DNA of 6,769 nt, taken from contig JAHRVD010000218.1 of assembly GCA_019090845.1 (NCBI GenBank), positions 1 through 6,769 of the forward strand. The letters are read 5' to 3'. Positions 1 through 6,322 of the stretch are shown piece by piece. The DNA comes from Marinosulfonomonas sp. GTDB lineage: Bacteria > Pseudomonadota > Alphaproteobacteria > Rhodobacterales > Rhodobacteraceae. The notes under the pieces are model-generated. The model was not told the DNA's origin and did not search any database. It worked only from the letters and a program-made list of their open reading frames with translations. The translations under genes and the position numbers were made by a program. Every line of letters starts with the position of its first letter. Position 1 is the first letter of the stretch.

Positions 1-333
1 GGGCTCAATCCGGACTTTCGCCGCAATTTGCATCAAGGTCCACAATGCGGACAAAGTGAGCTTTCGGAAGGACCGAAAAAACGGTTGCTTTGGTTGTACA
101 ACCCCAACCATTTATGAACCAACATCATATCAAACACCGCATCTAACTCATTTGCGCGCTCTTGATTGCGGTTCAACGGATAAAGTTGACCATGTAACAA
201 CGCGAACCAATGCTATCCCACGAAAGTTGTGCCCCATTTTCATGGCTCCAATTTCAACCAACAAGACTGGTTGTTGTAAAGAATCGGGACACCTGCTTAA
301 CATTGGTTCTCAATGGGGAGTGCTCACGTAGAA
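1..333. promoter_or_regulatory. Non-coding leader upstream of the ABC importer operon
   Basis: I see no convincing gene here; the open frame running from 56 into the ATPase gene has no recognisable protein character. The stretch should hold the operon promoter and operators. A weak promoter candidate is TTGACC at 186-191 with TGCTAT at 211-216, but the 19-nt spacing is poor. The hexamer AACCAA or its complement occurs five times (90-95, 117-122, 205-210, 256-261, 303-308). Two inverted repeats use the related half-site: TGGTTG-N8-CAACCA at 91-110 and CAACCA-N7-TGGTTG at 255-273. A small hairpin, TTTCGG/CCGAAA, lies near 62-78 without a T-tract, so I do not call it a terminator. The first ~60 bases could be the tail of a dispersed intergenic repeat, but that cannot be tested here. 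Confidence 0.45.
92..103. promoter_or_regulatory. Perfect 12-bp palindrome, candidate operator
   Basis: GGTTGTACAACC is a perfect dyad about 230 bases upstream of the ATPase start. It is nested in a wider TGGTTG...CAACCA inverted repeat. Such short GC-flanked dyads are typical binding sites for dimeric repressors such as GntR- or LacI-type proteins. The regulator identity is inference only, since no regulator gene is in the window. Confidence 0.35.
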
Positions 334-1428
334 ATGAAAGATATCGGATCAGACACGTTTCTGCGTTTTGATAACGTCAAGAAAAGCTATGACCAAAAGA
401 ACCTCGTCGTAAAAGGGTTCGACATGGACGTCCGAGAGGGTGAATTTATTACGCTCCTTGGACCGTCGGGATCTGGCAAAACGACCGTTCTGATGATGCT
501 GGCTGGATTTGAAAGCGTCACATCGGGCGACATCGCGATCAGCGGTAAATCGATCAACAAGACCGCCCCGAACAAGCGCAACATCGGCATGGTGTTCCAG
601 AATTACGCGTTGTTTCCGCATATGACGGTGGCTGAAAACCTCGCTTATCCGCTGAGCGTGCGAAAAATGCCAAAAAATGCGATTAAGGAACGCGTGGCTG
701 AATATCTCGCGTTGGTTGAACTGTCCGATTTTGGTAATCGCCGTCCGGGGCAGCTGTCTGGCGGCCAAAAACAGCGCGTCGCATTAGCCCGCGCGATGAT
801 TTTCCAGCCCGAGCTGATCTTGATGGATGAACCGCTTGGCGCGCTGGATAAGAATCTGCGCGAACAGATGCAGTTCGAAATAACCCGTCTACACAAACAG
901 ATCGGGTTCACCGTTATTTACGTGACCCACGACCAAACTGAAGCGCTTTCGATGTCTGATCGTATCGCCGTGTTCAACGACGGTATCGTGCAACAATGTG
1001 CGCCGCCCGCCGAACTGTATGAGCGGCCCGTAAACGCATTCGTCGCGGATTTCATCGGTGAGAACAATTTTGTCTCGGGCGTGGTCAAGAACATACAGGG
1101 CGGCAAAGCCTTGGTCGAAACTGATGTTGGAACGATCACTGCACACGCGGCAGACAATCTGATCGCTGGCGGCAGTTGCAAAGTGTCTATCCGACCCGAA
1201 AAGCTGTTCATCCACCCAACAAACCACGCGCATGACAACGCCGTGACAGTGACATTCAACACACGCATCTATGTGGGTGATTTCATCCGCTATTATTTCA
1301 AATTGCCTGACGGAACTGATATTATCGTCAAGGTTTTGAACGACCTATCTGCGCCGGAATTTGAAGACGGGGCGCAAGCCAAGCTTCTTTCGCTGGAAAA
1401 AGATTGCATCGCCTTTCCAACTGGTTAG
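334..1428 (+). CDS. ABC transporter ATP-binding protein, polyamine (PotA) type
   Basis: This is the cytoplasmic ATPase that powers import through the two permeases encoded downstream. Counting from the ATG at 334 (364 aa), all nucleotide-binding motifs are present: Walker A GPSGSGKT (residues 43-50), Q-loop Gln89 in VFQNYALFP, signature LSGGQKQR (141-148), Walker B LILMDEP (about 161-167), D-loop GALD and H-loop His199 in YVTHDQTEA. After the ATPase domain (to about 235) comes a C-terminal TOBE-like region (about 283-360), as in the PotA/CysA/UgpC subfamily, and the length is normal for it. The start is uncertain: the upstream in-frame ATG at 313 has no Shine-Dalgarno sequence, whereas the ATG at 334 has GGGGAG 13 nt upstream, a rather long spacing. 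It is first in a four-gene operon; the next start is 58 nt downstream. The substrate cannot be read from this protein. Confidence 0.95.
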   Translation: MKDIGSDTFLRFDNVKKSYDQKNLVVKGFDMDVREGEFITLLGPSGSGKTTVLMMLAGFESVTSGDIAISGKSINKTAPNKRNIGMVFQNYALFPHMTVAENLAYPLSVRKMPKNAIKERVAEYLALVELSDFGNRRPGQLSGGQKQRVALARAMIFQPELILMDEPLGALDKNLREQMQFEITRLHKQIGFTVIYVTHDQTEALSMSDRIAVFNDGIVQQCAPPAELYERPVNAFVADFIGENNFVSGVVKNIQGGKALVETDVGTITAHAADNLIAGGSCKVSIRPEKLFIHPTNHAHDNAVTVTFNTRIYVGDFIRYYFKLPDGTDIIVKVLNDLSAPEFEDGAQAKLLSLEKDCIAFPTG

Positions 1429-1474
1429 GCGGCGTTGAGGCAGACCGGGGCCTCGCATGACACCCGGACATGAC

Positions 1475-1480
1475 AAGGAG
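1475..1480 (+). promoter_or_regulatory. Shine-Dalgarno site fixing the binding-protein start
   Basis: AAGGAG ends 6 nt before the ATG at 1487. It shows that the true start is this ATG and not the in-frame ATG at 1457, which would add ten charged residues in front of the signal peptide. It is the strongest ribosome binding site in the operon, consistent with the high demand for the periplasmic component. Confidence 0.8.
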
Positions 1481-1486
1481 AAACCG

Positions 1487-2530
1487 ATGAAGAAACATCT
1501 GACGTTACTGGCCACTGCGGCGCTGACTGCCAGCCCCCTAATGGCCCAAGACTTGACCGTTACATCGTTCGGCGGGGCATATGGTGCCGCGCAAATGGAA
1601 CATATGATTCAACCCTACATGGACGCATCTGGAGTAAATGTGCTGTTTGAAGACTATGGCGGCGGTATTGCTGAAATGAAGGCGCAAGTCGAAGCGGGCA
1701 ACATCCTGTGGGACGTGGTCGATATTGAAGTTATCGACCTCGAGCGTGCCTGTGCCGAAGGTTATCTGGAAGTCATCGACCAATCCATGCTGCCAGCTGG
1801 CGATGATGGCGTCGCGGCGGCAGATGATTTCATTCCGGACGCGCTCGCCAATGAATGTGGCGTCGGTAACATCGTTTGGTCCGTGGTCTTTGCCGTGAAC
1901 ACAGACAATGGCCCGGGTCCGCAAAACATCGCGGATTTCTTTGACGTTGATGCCTTTCCTGGCAACCGTGGTCTGCGCAAGCGCCCACAGGTGAACATGG
2001 AATGGGCGCTGATCGCTGACGGCGTCGAACCCGAGGATGTCTACGGCGTACTTTCGACTGAAGAGGGTCAGGCCCGCGCGTTCGCAAAGCTCGACACGAT
2101 CAAAGAAGACATCGTTTGGTATGACAGCTGGTCGCAAGCCCCCGTTTTGCTCAACGATGGTGGTGCCACAATGGTGCAATCCGCCAACGGTCGTATCTTT
2201 GCCGCCATCCAAGACGACGGCGCGCCGTTTGAAATCGTCTGGGACAGCCATGTTTATGACCTAGATGTTTGGGCGATCATGAAGGGCACAGAAAATGTGG
2301 ACCTCGCGATGGAGTTCATTCAGTCCGCCACCATGACGGTGCCGCTGTCAGGCATGCAGGACGTGGCCTATGGCCCGACCCGCCGGTCCGCACAGGCGCT
2401 TTTGTCTGACGACGTTAAGGCCAACCTGCCAACAGCGCACCTTGATGAAGGTCTGAAAGCTGACGGTATTTTCTGGGCTGATTACGGCGAAAGCCTTGGT
2501 GAGAAGTTCAACGAGTGGCTTTTGCAATAA
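1487..2530 (+). CDS. Periplasmic substrate-binding protein of polyamine-type ABC importer (PotD/PotF family)
   Basis: This 347-aa solute-binding protein (extracellular solute-binding family 1, PotD/PotF-like) captures the substrate in the periplasm and delivers it to the permeases. Residues 1-20 are a Sec signal peptide: Lys-Lys n-region, Ala/Leu-rich core, and probable cleavage after SPLMA, giving mature QDLTV. The mature N-terminus (LTVTSFGGAYGAAQ, 23-36) is the typical first strand and ligand loop of the family. Later family-like stretches are VWSVVFAVNTD (about 130-140), WYDSWSQAPVLLNDGGATMV (211-230, lining the usual ligand pocket) and the C-terminal helices. The protein has two cysteines, Cys89 (ERACAEG) and Cys124 (NECGVGN), which could form a periplasmic disulfide. 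A strong stem-loop follows the stop codon. The polyamine label rests on family resemblance; related proteins carry other amines or opine-like compounds, so the ligand is open. Confidence 0.93.
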   Translation: MKKHLTLLATAALTASPLMAQDLTVTSFGGAYGAAQMEHMIQPYMDASGVNVLFEDYGGGIAEMKAQVEAGNILWDVVDIEVIDLERACAEGYLEVIDQSMLPAGDDGVAAADDFIPDALANECGVGNIVWSVVFAVNTDNGPGPQNIADFFDVDAFPGNRGLRKRPQVNMEWALIADGVEPEDVYGVLSTEEGQARAFAKLDTIKEDIVWYDSWSQAPVLLNDGGATMVQSANGRIFAAIQDDGAPFEIVWDSHVYDLDVWAIMKGTENVDLAMEFIQSATMTVPLSGMQDVAYGPTRRSAQALLSDDVKANLPTAHLDEGLKADGIFWADYGESLGEKFNEWLLQ

Positions 2531-2535
2531 GCCGC

Positions 2536-2568
2536 TATCCCCCGCGCCAATTCTTGGCGCGGGGGATA
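2536..2568 (+). promoter_or_regulatory. Strong intercistronic stem-loop after the binding-protein gene
   Basis: Fifteen uninterrupted base pairs (2536-2550 with 2554-2568) close a 3-nt loop, TTC; the core is CCCCCGCGCC/GGCGCGGGGG. It starts 5 nt after the binding-protein stop and ends 14 nt before the permease start. No T-tract follows, so it is not a canonical intrinsic terminator. In transporter operons such hairpins commonly protect the upstream binding-protein mRNA from 3' exonucleases and reduce read-through or translation of the permeases. That role is inferred here. Confidence 0.8.
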
Positions 2569-2582
2569 CCAAAGCTGATATT

Positions 2583-3818
2583 ATGACAGATAACACCCTC
2601 GACCCCGAAGACGCCCGCAATGCCGCTCGCGAAGTTCGCAAACGCAGGCTTCAAGCGTTTATTTTTGTTGTGCCATTGCTGGTGTTCATTCTGTTCGCCT
2701 TCGTGGCCCCGATCACGACGATGCTGTACCGCAGTATCCACAATCCGACCGTCGCCAATCTGGTGCCTGAAACGTTGACCGCCCTCGAGGACTGGTCCGG
2801 CGAAGGCATCCCAGATGACGCCACAGTCATCCAGTTTGTCGCAGACATGAAACGCATGGCAAACGATCGCACGTCAGGTCAGTTGGCCGATGAAATCAAC
2901 CGCGCGCTACCCGGTATGTCGAGTGTTATCAAATCGACCGCCCGCAGCCTGCGCCGTGTAGACGACGCCGAAATTGCGGCGAACGGTGTCATGTTGTTGC
3001 TTGAGGCGAACGACCGCTGGGCCGATACCGCCACATGGCAGGCTTTGCGCGATGCTGGCCCCATCTATTCGTCCAGCTATTATCTGACCGCTGTGGACTT
3101 AGAACGCGCGCCAGATGGCAGCATCGGTGCGCGCGACGTACAGATTTACAAGCAACTCTATACCAAGACCCTGAAAATGGCCTTGATCATCACGGTTCTG
3201 ACGATGCTTTTGGGCTACCCGTTGGCGTTCTTCATGTCCCAAGCGTCCGACAGTCTGGCGAATTTTTTGATGGTTTTCGTCCTGCTGCCATTCTGGACAT
3301 CGCTTTTGGTGCGCACGACCGCTTGGATTGCGCTGTTACAGGCGGGCGGTGTGGTGAATTCAACGCTGATTTGGCTGGGCCTTACAGATGAACCACTTGA
3401 ACTATTGTACAACGAATTCTCGACCATCCTCGCCATGACGCACATCTTGTTGCCATTTATGGTTTTGCCGCTGTACGCCGTGATGCGCGGCATCGACAGC
3501 AGCTTTATGCGAGCAGCAATTTCTATGGGCAGTACGCCTCTGGGGGCGTGGTATAAAATCTACCTGCCCATGAGTCTTCCTGGTCTCTCCGCGGGCGCGC
3601 TTTTGGTGTTCATCATATCCATCGGCTATTACATCACCCCCGCGCTTGTCGGCGGCACCGACGGACAAATGATCAGCAACATAATCGCGTTCCACATGCA
3701 GGTGTCCAACAATTGGGAACTGGCTGCAGCGCTCGGCTCGTTGTTGCTGGTGCTTATTCTGGTGCTTTACTGGCTGTTCGACCGTTTCGTCGGCACCGAC
3801 AATCTGAAGCTGGGGTAG
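2583..3818 (+). CDS. ABC transporter permease, PotB type, with large N-terminal periplasmic insertion
   Basis: This inner-membrane subunit has 411 aa from the ATG at 2583. It is longer than the roughly 280-300 aa usual for PotB. TM1 is about residues 25-48. A mostly hydrophilic stretch of about 140 residues follows (about 52-192), rich in short helices and acidic residues and predicted periplasmic. The conventional permease core comes next: TM2 197-219, TM3 226-252, TM4 279-301, the coupling EAA loop about 309-333 (RAAISMGSTPLGAWYKIYLP), TM5 335-357 and TM6 382-402. The EAA loop docks on the ATPase. The start is chosen because upstream in-frame ATGs lie inside the binding-protein gene. The start has no clear Shine-Dalgarno sequence and sits just past the stem-loop, so translation may be weak or coupled. 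The next permease begins 3 nt after the stop. I recall long N-terminal loops in some alphaproteobacterial members of this family, so the insertion is probably a subfamily trait. Confidence 0.92.
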   Translation: MTDNTLDPEDARNAAREVRKRRLQAFIFVVPLLVFILFAFVAPITTMLYRSIHNPTVANLVPETLTALEDWSGEGIPDDATVIQFVADMKRMANDRTSGQLADEINRALPGMSSVIKSTARSLRRVDDAEIAANGVMLLLEANDRWADTATWQALRDAGPIYSSSYYLTAVDLERAPDGSIGARDVQIYKQLYTKTLKMALIITVLTMLLGYPLAFFMSQASDSLANFLMVFVLLPFWTSLLVRTTAWIALLQAGGVVNSTLIWLGLTDEPLELLYNEFSTILAMTHILLPFMVLPLYAVMRGIDSSFMRAAISMGSTPLGAWYKIYLPMSLPGLSAGALLVFIISIGYYITPALVGGTDGQMISNIIAFHMQVSNNWELAAALGSLLLVLILVLYWLFDRFVGTDNLKLG

Positions 3819-3821
3819 ACC

Positions 3822-4670
3822 ATGAAACACTTCCCCGCATATTACACGGTTTGGCACATCACGGGGCACTACGGCCTGCGGGTCGTTGCCTTTTTGGTGC
3901 TCATGTTTCTGATGCTGCCAATCGTTGTGATCATGCCATTGTCGTTCAATGCAGAACCCTTCTTTACGTTCACTGAAGGCATGCTGACGTTTGATCCAGA
4001 CGCCTATTCCCTGCGTTGGTATCAGGAAATTGTCGACGATCAAAAATGGCGGATCGCAATCCGGAACAGTTTTGTCGTGGGTATCGCTGCCGCGCTGATC
4101 GCGACGACCCTTGGCACATTGGCCGCCGTCGGACTGTCATCGCCGTGGATGCCCTACAAACGGCTGATAACGGCGCTACTGCTGTCCCCGATGATCGTCC
4201 CGCTGATCATCATCGCAGCAGGTATGTTCTTTTTCTACACGCGGTTCAATTTGGTCGGCACATTCACAGGCTTGATTATTGCACACGCCGCCCTTGGCGT
4301 GCCGTTTGTCATAATCACCGTCACAGCGACGCTCAGTGGTTTTGATCGCTCGCTTTTCGTGGCGGGCCTGAGCCTTGGTGCCTCGCCGCTCAAAGTGTTC
4401 TGGGATGTTGTCATACCGCTGATCCGCCCCGGTGTTATTTCCGGCGGGCTGTTCGCCTTCGTCACGTCCTTTGACGAGGTTGTTTTGGTGTTATTCCTCG
4501 CAGGTCCGGAACAGCGGACAATTCCAAGACAAATGTTTTCGGGCCTGAGGGAACAAATCAATCCTACAATCCTTGCGGTCGCGACCCTCCTTGTCGTGCT
4601 GTCGGCAGCCATGCTCTTTACACTCGAGGTATTGCGCCGAAGGTCCGCCCGTCTTGGTGGGGCCGGGTAG
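3822..4670 (+). CDS. ABC transporter permease, PotC type
   Basis: This second transmembrane subunit (282 aa) pairs with the preceding permease to form the translocation channel. Hydrophobic segments lie at about residues 20-42, 83-105, 115-138, 146-168, 207-228 and 250-270, giving the usual six-helix topology. The EAA coupling motif is at about 180-205, with AGLSLGASPLKVFWDVVIPL (181-200) clearly recognisable. The sequence FVTSFDEVVLVLFLAGPE (213-230) after it is characteristic of PotC-like permeases. Length is normal. The start codon lies 3 nt after the upstream stop, so the two permeases are almost certainly translationally coupled; GGGG at 3812-3815 may act as a weak ribosome site. It is the last gene of the operon. 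A feeble 5-bp hairpin (TTAGC/GCTAA, 4671-4684) follows the stop but has no T-tract. Confidence 0.95.
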   Translation: MKHFPAYYTVWHITGHYGLRVVAFLVLMFLMLPIVVIMPLSFNAEPFFTFTEGMLTFDPDAYSLRWYQEIVDDQKWRIAIRNSFVVGIAAALIATTLGTLAAVGLSSPWMPYKRLITALLLSPMIVPLIIIAAGMFFFYTRFNLVGTFTGLIIAHAALGVPFVIITVTATLSGFDRSLFVAGLSLGASPLKVFWDVVIPLIRPGVISGGLFAFVTSFDEVVLVLFLAGPEQRTIPRQMFSGLREQINPTILAVATLLVVLSAAMLFTLEVLRRRSARLGGAG

Positions 4671-4713
4671 TTAGCTTGCGCTAAGTCAAACGCTGATGGA
4701 CCAGATTGGCCAG

Positions 4714-4917
4714 GCGAATGGAGCGGGCTGATTTTGTTGAAAAACTCTGATAATGACCGTTTTGGCCAAATTGAGAGGAACAGTATTCCGATTCAGTTAG
4801 TCTTCGGCTGTATTTCGCAACGCATCTCGACTCTGGAAGAACGTTTTTCTACTTTCTGAAAATTTGCAGCCGCAGCAAAGAGTTTTTCAACAGAATCGGC
4901 TCGGAGCCGCCATTCGC
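4714..4917. repeat. Imperfect inverted-repeat element in the convergent intergenic region (MITE or IS-remnant candidate)
   Basis: The 21-bp arms at 4727-4747 and 4880-4900 match at 19 of 21 positions, centred on TTGTTGAAAAACTC and its complement. Both mismatches would still pair as G-U in RNA. Outside them, GCGAATGG (4714-4721) and CCATTCGC (4910-4917) extend the symmetry, with unequal intervening bases. The interior (4748-4879) has no convincing gene, though it contains the palindrome TTTGGCCAAA at 4761-4770. The layout fits a miniature inverted-repeat element or the fused ends of an IS that lost its transposase. I do not see a clear target-site duplication. It lies between the operon and the oppositely oriented transglycosylase gene, where neither side has an obvious intrinsic terminator, so it may also end or stabilise transcripts from both. 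Confidence 0.6.
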
Positions 4918-4964
4918 TGCGGACCGAATGAATGACCGCTATGGGCCGTTCCTTCCCTGAGAAC

Positions 4965-6107
4965 TTAGAGAAGAGCCGCAAGGATTTCGACCGTTGCTAT
5001 GCCAGTCGCAGTCAGACCCTGCCTTCGCTGAAAGTCACTTATTGCGGTCTCTGTCTTTGTGCCCATGACACCATCGATCGTTCCCACGTCATAGCCACGC
5101 GCGGCCAGGCCGCGTTGAATGGCGATCCGGTCATTTTTGGTTAACCCATTTGCATCAGGTGGAAACCTGCCTTGCAGCGGGCCAGCACCGCCAATCCTGT
5201 CTGCCAGGTGACCAACCGCAATCGCGTAGAAATCGGAATTGTTGTAGGTTTTGATGACGTTAAAATTGCGGGTTACCGTGAATCTAACTCCACCGCTTTG
5301 AGGTTGGATAGTGCGCCCAGATGGGCCACCGGTGCCGGCCTCTGCCCCCCATTTCAAACCGGAGCGCCAACCATTTTGAGCCAGATAGTTAGCAGTTGAC
5401 GCCAGTGCATCGGTTGGATCGTTACTCCAGATGTCGCGACGTCCGTCACCCGTAAAATCCACGGCGAATGACTGATAAGACGTGGGTATGAACTGTGTAT
5501 GGCCCATAGCGCCAGCCCAGCTTCCGGTTAATTGTTGAGGTGTAGTGTCGCCGCGATCGAGAATGCGCAAAGCGGCAAGCAATTGAGTTTCATAAAAGTC
5601 CGCACGACGCCCATCGAAGGCCAAGGTGGCGGTCGACGAAATAACCGGAATTTGCCCACGCTTTTCACCAAACTGGCTTTCCATGCCCCAAATAGCTGTC
5701 ACAATCCGCGCATCGACGCCAAATTTCGCCTCAATGGCAGTGAGCGTTTTTGAGTGTCTCGCTATCGCAGCACGGCCCTTCGTGAGCCTTTCATCTGAAG
5801 TTGCTATGGAGAGGTATTCTTCTAAGGTACGGCGGGTTTGTAACTGGGTTCCGTCGCGGGTGATGACGCCGGGAATAAAGCCAGCCTCCGAGAATGTCGC
5901 ATCTAATGTTGCAGGCGAGATGCCCGCCTGGCGCGCGCGCAGTCGAAATGACATTAGCCATTCCATAAACTTTGGATTTTGTGTGGGCCTCAAATCCGCA
6001 GGAAGATCATCCACGCCGACAGTCCGAAGAGAGGGGGCAGTGCCCACACATGCAGCAAGACTGAAAGTACCGCAACCGGTAAGAAAAAGGCGTCTGTCAA
6101 TTTCCAT
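4965..6107 (-). CDS. Lytic murein transglycosylase (MltB family) lipoprotein with C-terminal peptidoglycan-binding domain
   Basis: This enzyme cleaves the MurNAc-GlcNAc bond of peptidoglycan with formation of 1,6-anhydroMurNAc, acting in the periplasm from a membrane anchor. From the ATG at 6107 the protein has 380 aa. Residues 1-20 form a lipoprotein signal: Arg5-Arg6 in DRRLFLTG resembles a twin-arginine motif, and the lipobox Leu17-Ala-Ala-Cys20 marks lipidation at Cys20. The SLT_2/MltB catalytic domain spans about 45-260, with the catalytic Glu143 in IWGMESQFG and the family stretch SWAGAMGHTQFIPTSY (196-211). A PG_binding_1 domain occupies about 320-380 (IQRGLAARGYDVGTIDGVMG, residues 330-349). 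An in-frame ATG at 6224 would add 39 residues ahead of the signal and hide it, so I reject it, although no strong ribosome site precedes 6107. The gene converges on the transporter operon; no functional link is evident. Confidence 0.95.
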   Translation of the reverse strand: MEIDRRLFLTGCGTFSLAACVGTAPSLRTVGVDDLPADLRPTQNPKFMEWLMSFRLRARQAGISPATLDATFSEAGFIPGVITRDGTQLQTRRTLEEYLSIATSDERLTKGRAAIARHSKTLTAIEAKFGVDARIVTAIWGMESQFGEKRGQIPVISSTATLAFDGRRADFYETQLLAALRILDRGDTTPQQLTGSWAGAMGHTQFIPTSYQSFAVDFTGDGRRDIWSNDPTDALASTANYLAQNGWRSGLKWGAEAGTGGPSGRTIQPQSGGVRFTVTRNFNVIKTYNNSDFYAIAVGHLADRIGGAGPLQGRFPPDANGLTKNDRIAIQRGLAARGYDVGTIDGVMGTKTETAISDFQRRQGLTATGIATVEILAALL

Positions 6108-6245
6108 ATCGACACCAACGTTACTCTCATTCCGCCAAAAGAAAAGATCGCAAAAGGCGCAAGAGGACGCACGCGACGTCAAACCAATACCAAGCGTGCG
6201 AAACCAGTAATAGACAATGTTCAAATTTATGCGTCCCCACGTTTG

Positions 6246-6322
6246 GCTAAGCCTGGATCAAATGGGCAACCAGCGATTCATTGTTTGCGAAGCAATTGCT
6301 CTACGACATGAGCTAGCGCAGC
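6246..6322 (-). other. tRNA-like sequence with aberrant T-arm (possible tRNA pseudogene or tRNA mimic)
   Basis: Read on the minus strand, 6315-6297 is TAGCTCATGTCGTAGAGCA, matching the common tRNA D-arm TAGCTCAGTTGGTAGAGCA at 16 of 19 positions. Around it a near-complete cloverleaf can be drawn. The acceptor halves are GCTGCGC (6322-6316) and GCTTAGC (6252-6246), pairing at 6 of 7 including one G-U. The D-stem is GCTC/GAGC. The anticodon arm (6296-6280) has a 7-nt loop with T33, CGC at the anticodon position and A37. A 5-nt variable region ends in C. The T-stem CTGG/CCAG closes a loop of 13 nt instead of 7. Defects are the oversized T-loop, a mismatch at the base of the anticodon loop, loss of one of the paired D-loop Gs and no CCA end. 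CGC would read alanine codon GCG, but the acceptor lacks the expected alanine identity. A functional standard tRNA is unlikely. Confidence 0.45.

Noticed and set aside
56..331. 91-codon open frame in the leader overlapping the ATPase gene start
   Set aside because: The translation has no family resemblance and low-complexity character, there is no ribosome site, and it overlaps the real gene in another frame.
1437..1454. Small hairpin GAGGC/GCCTC between the ATPase and binding-protein genes
   Set aside because: A 5-bp stem with an 8-nt loop is weak and expected by chance; no T-tract follows.
3402..4043. 213-codon minus-strand open frame across the permease junction
   Set aside because: It is antisense to two clear permease genes and unusually rich in His, Gln and Arg, as expected for the complement of membrane-protein codons.
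4793..4981. 62-codon minus-strand open frame across the inverted-repeat element
   Set aside because: It runs through the right arm of the repeat and into the transglycosylase 3' end, with no protein family resemblance; at most it is a remnant carried by the repeat.
5626..6210. 194-codon plus-strand open frame
   Set aside because: It lies almost entirely antisense to the well-supported transglycosylase gene and has no recognisable domain; it is a shadow of that gene's codon pattern.
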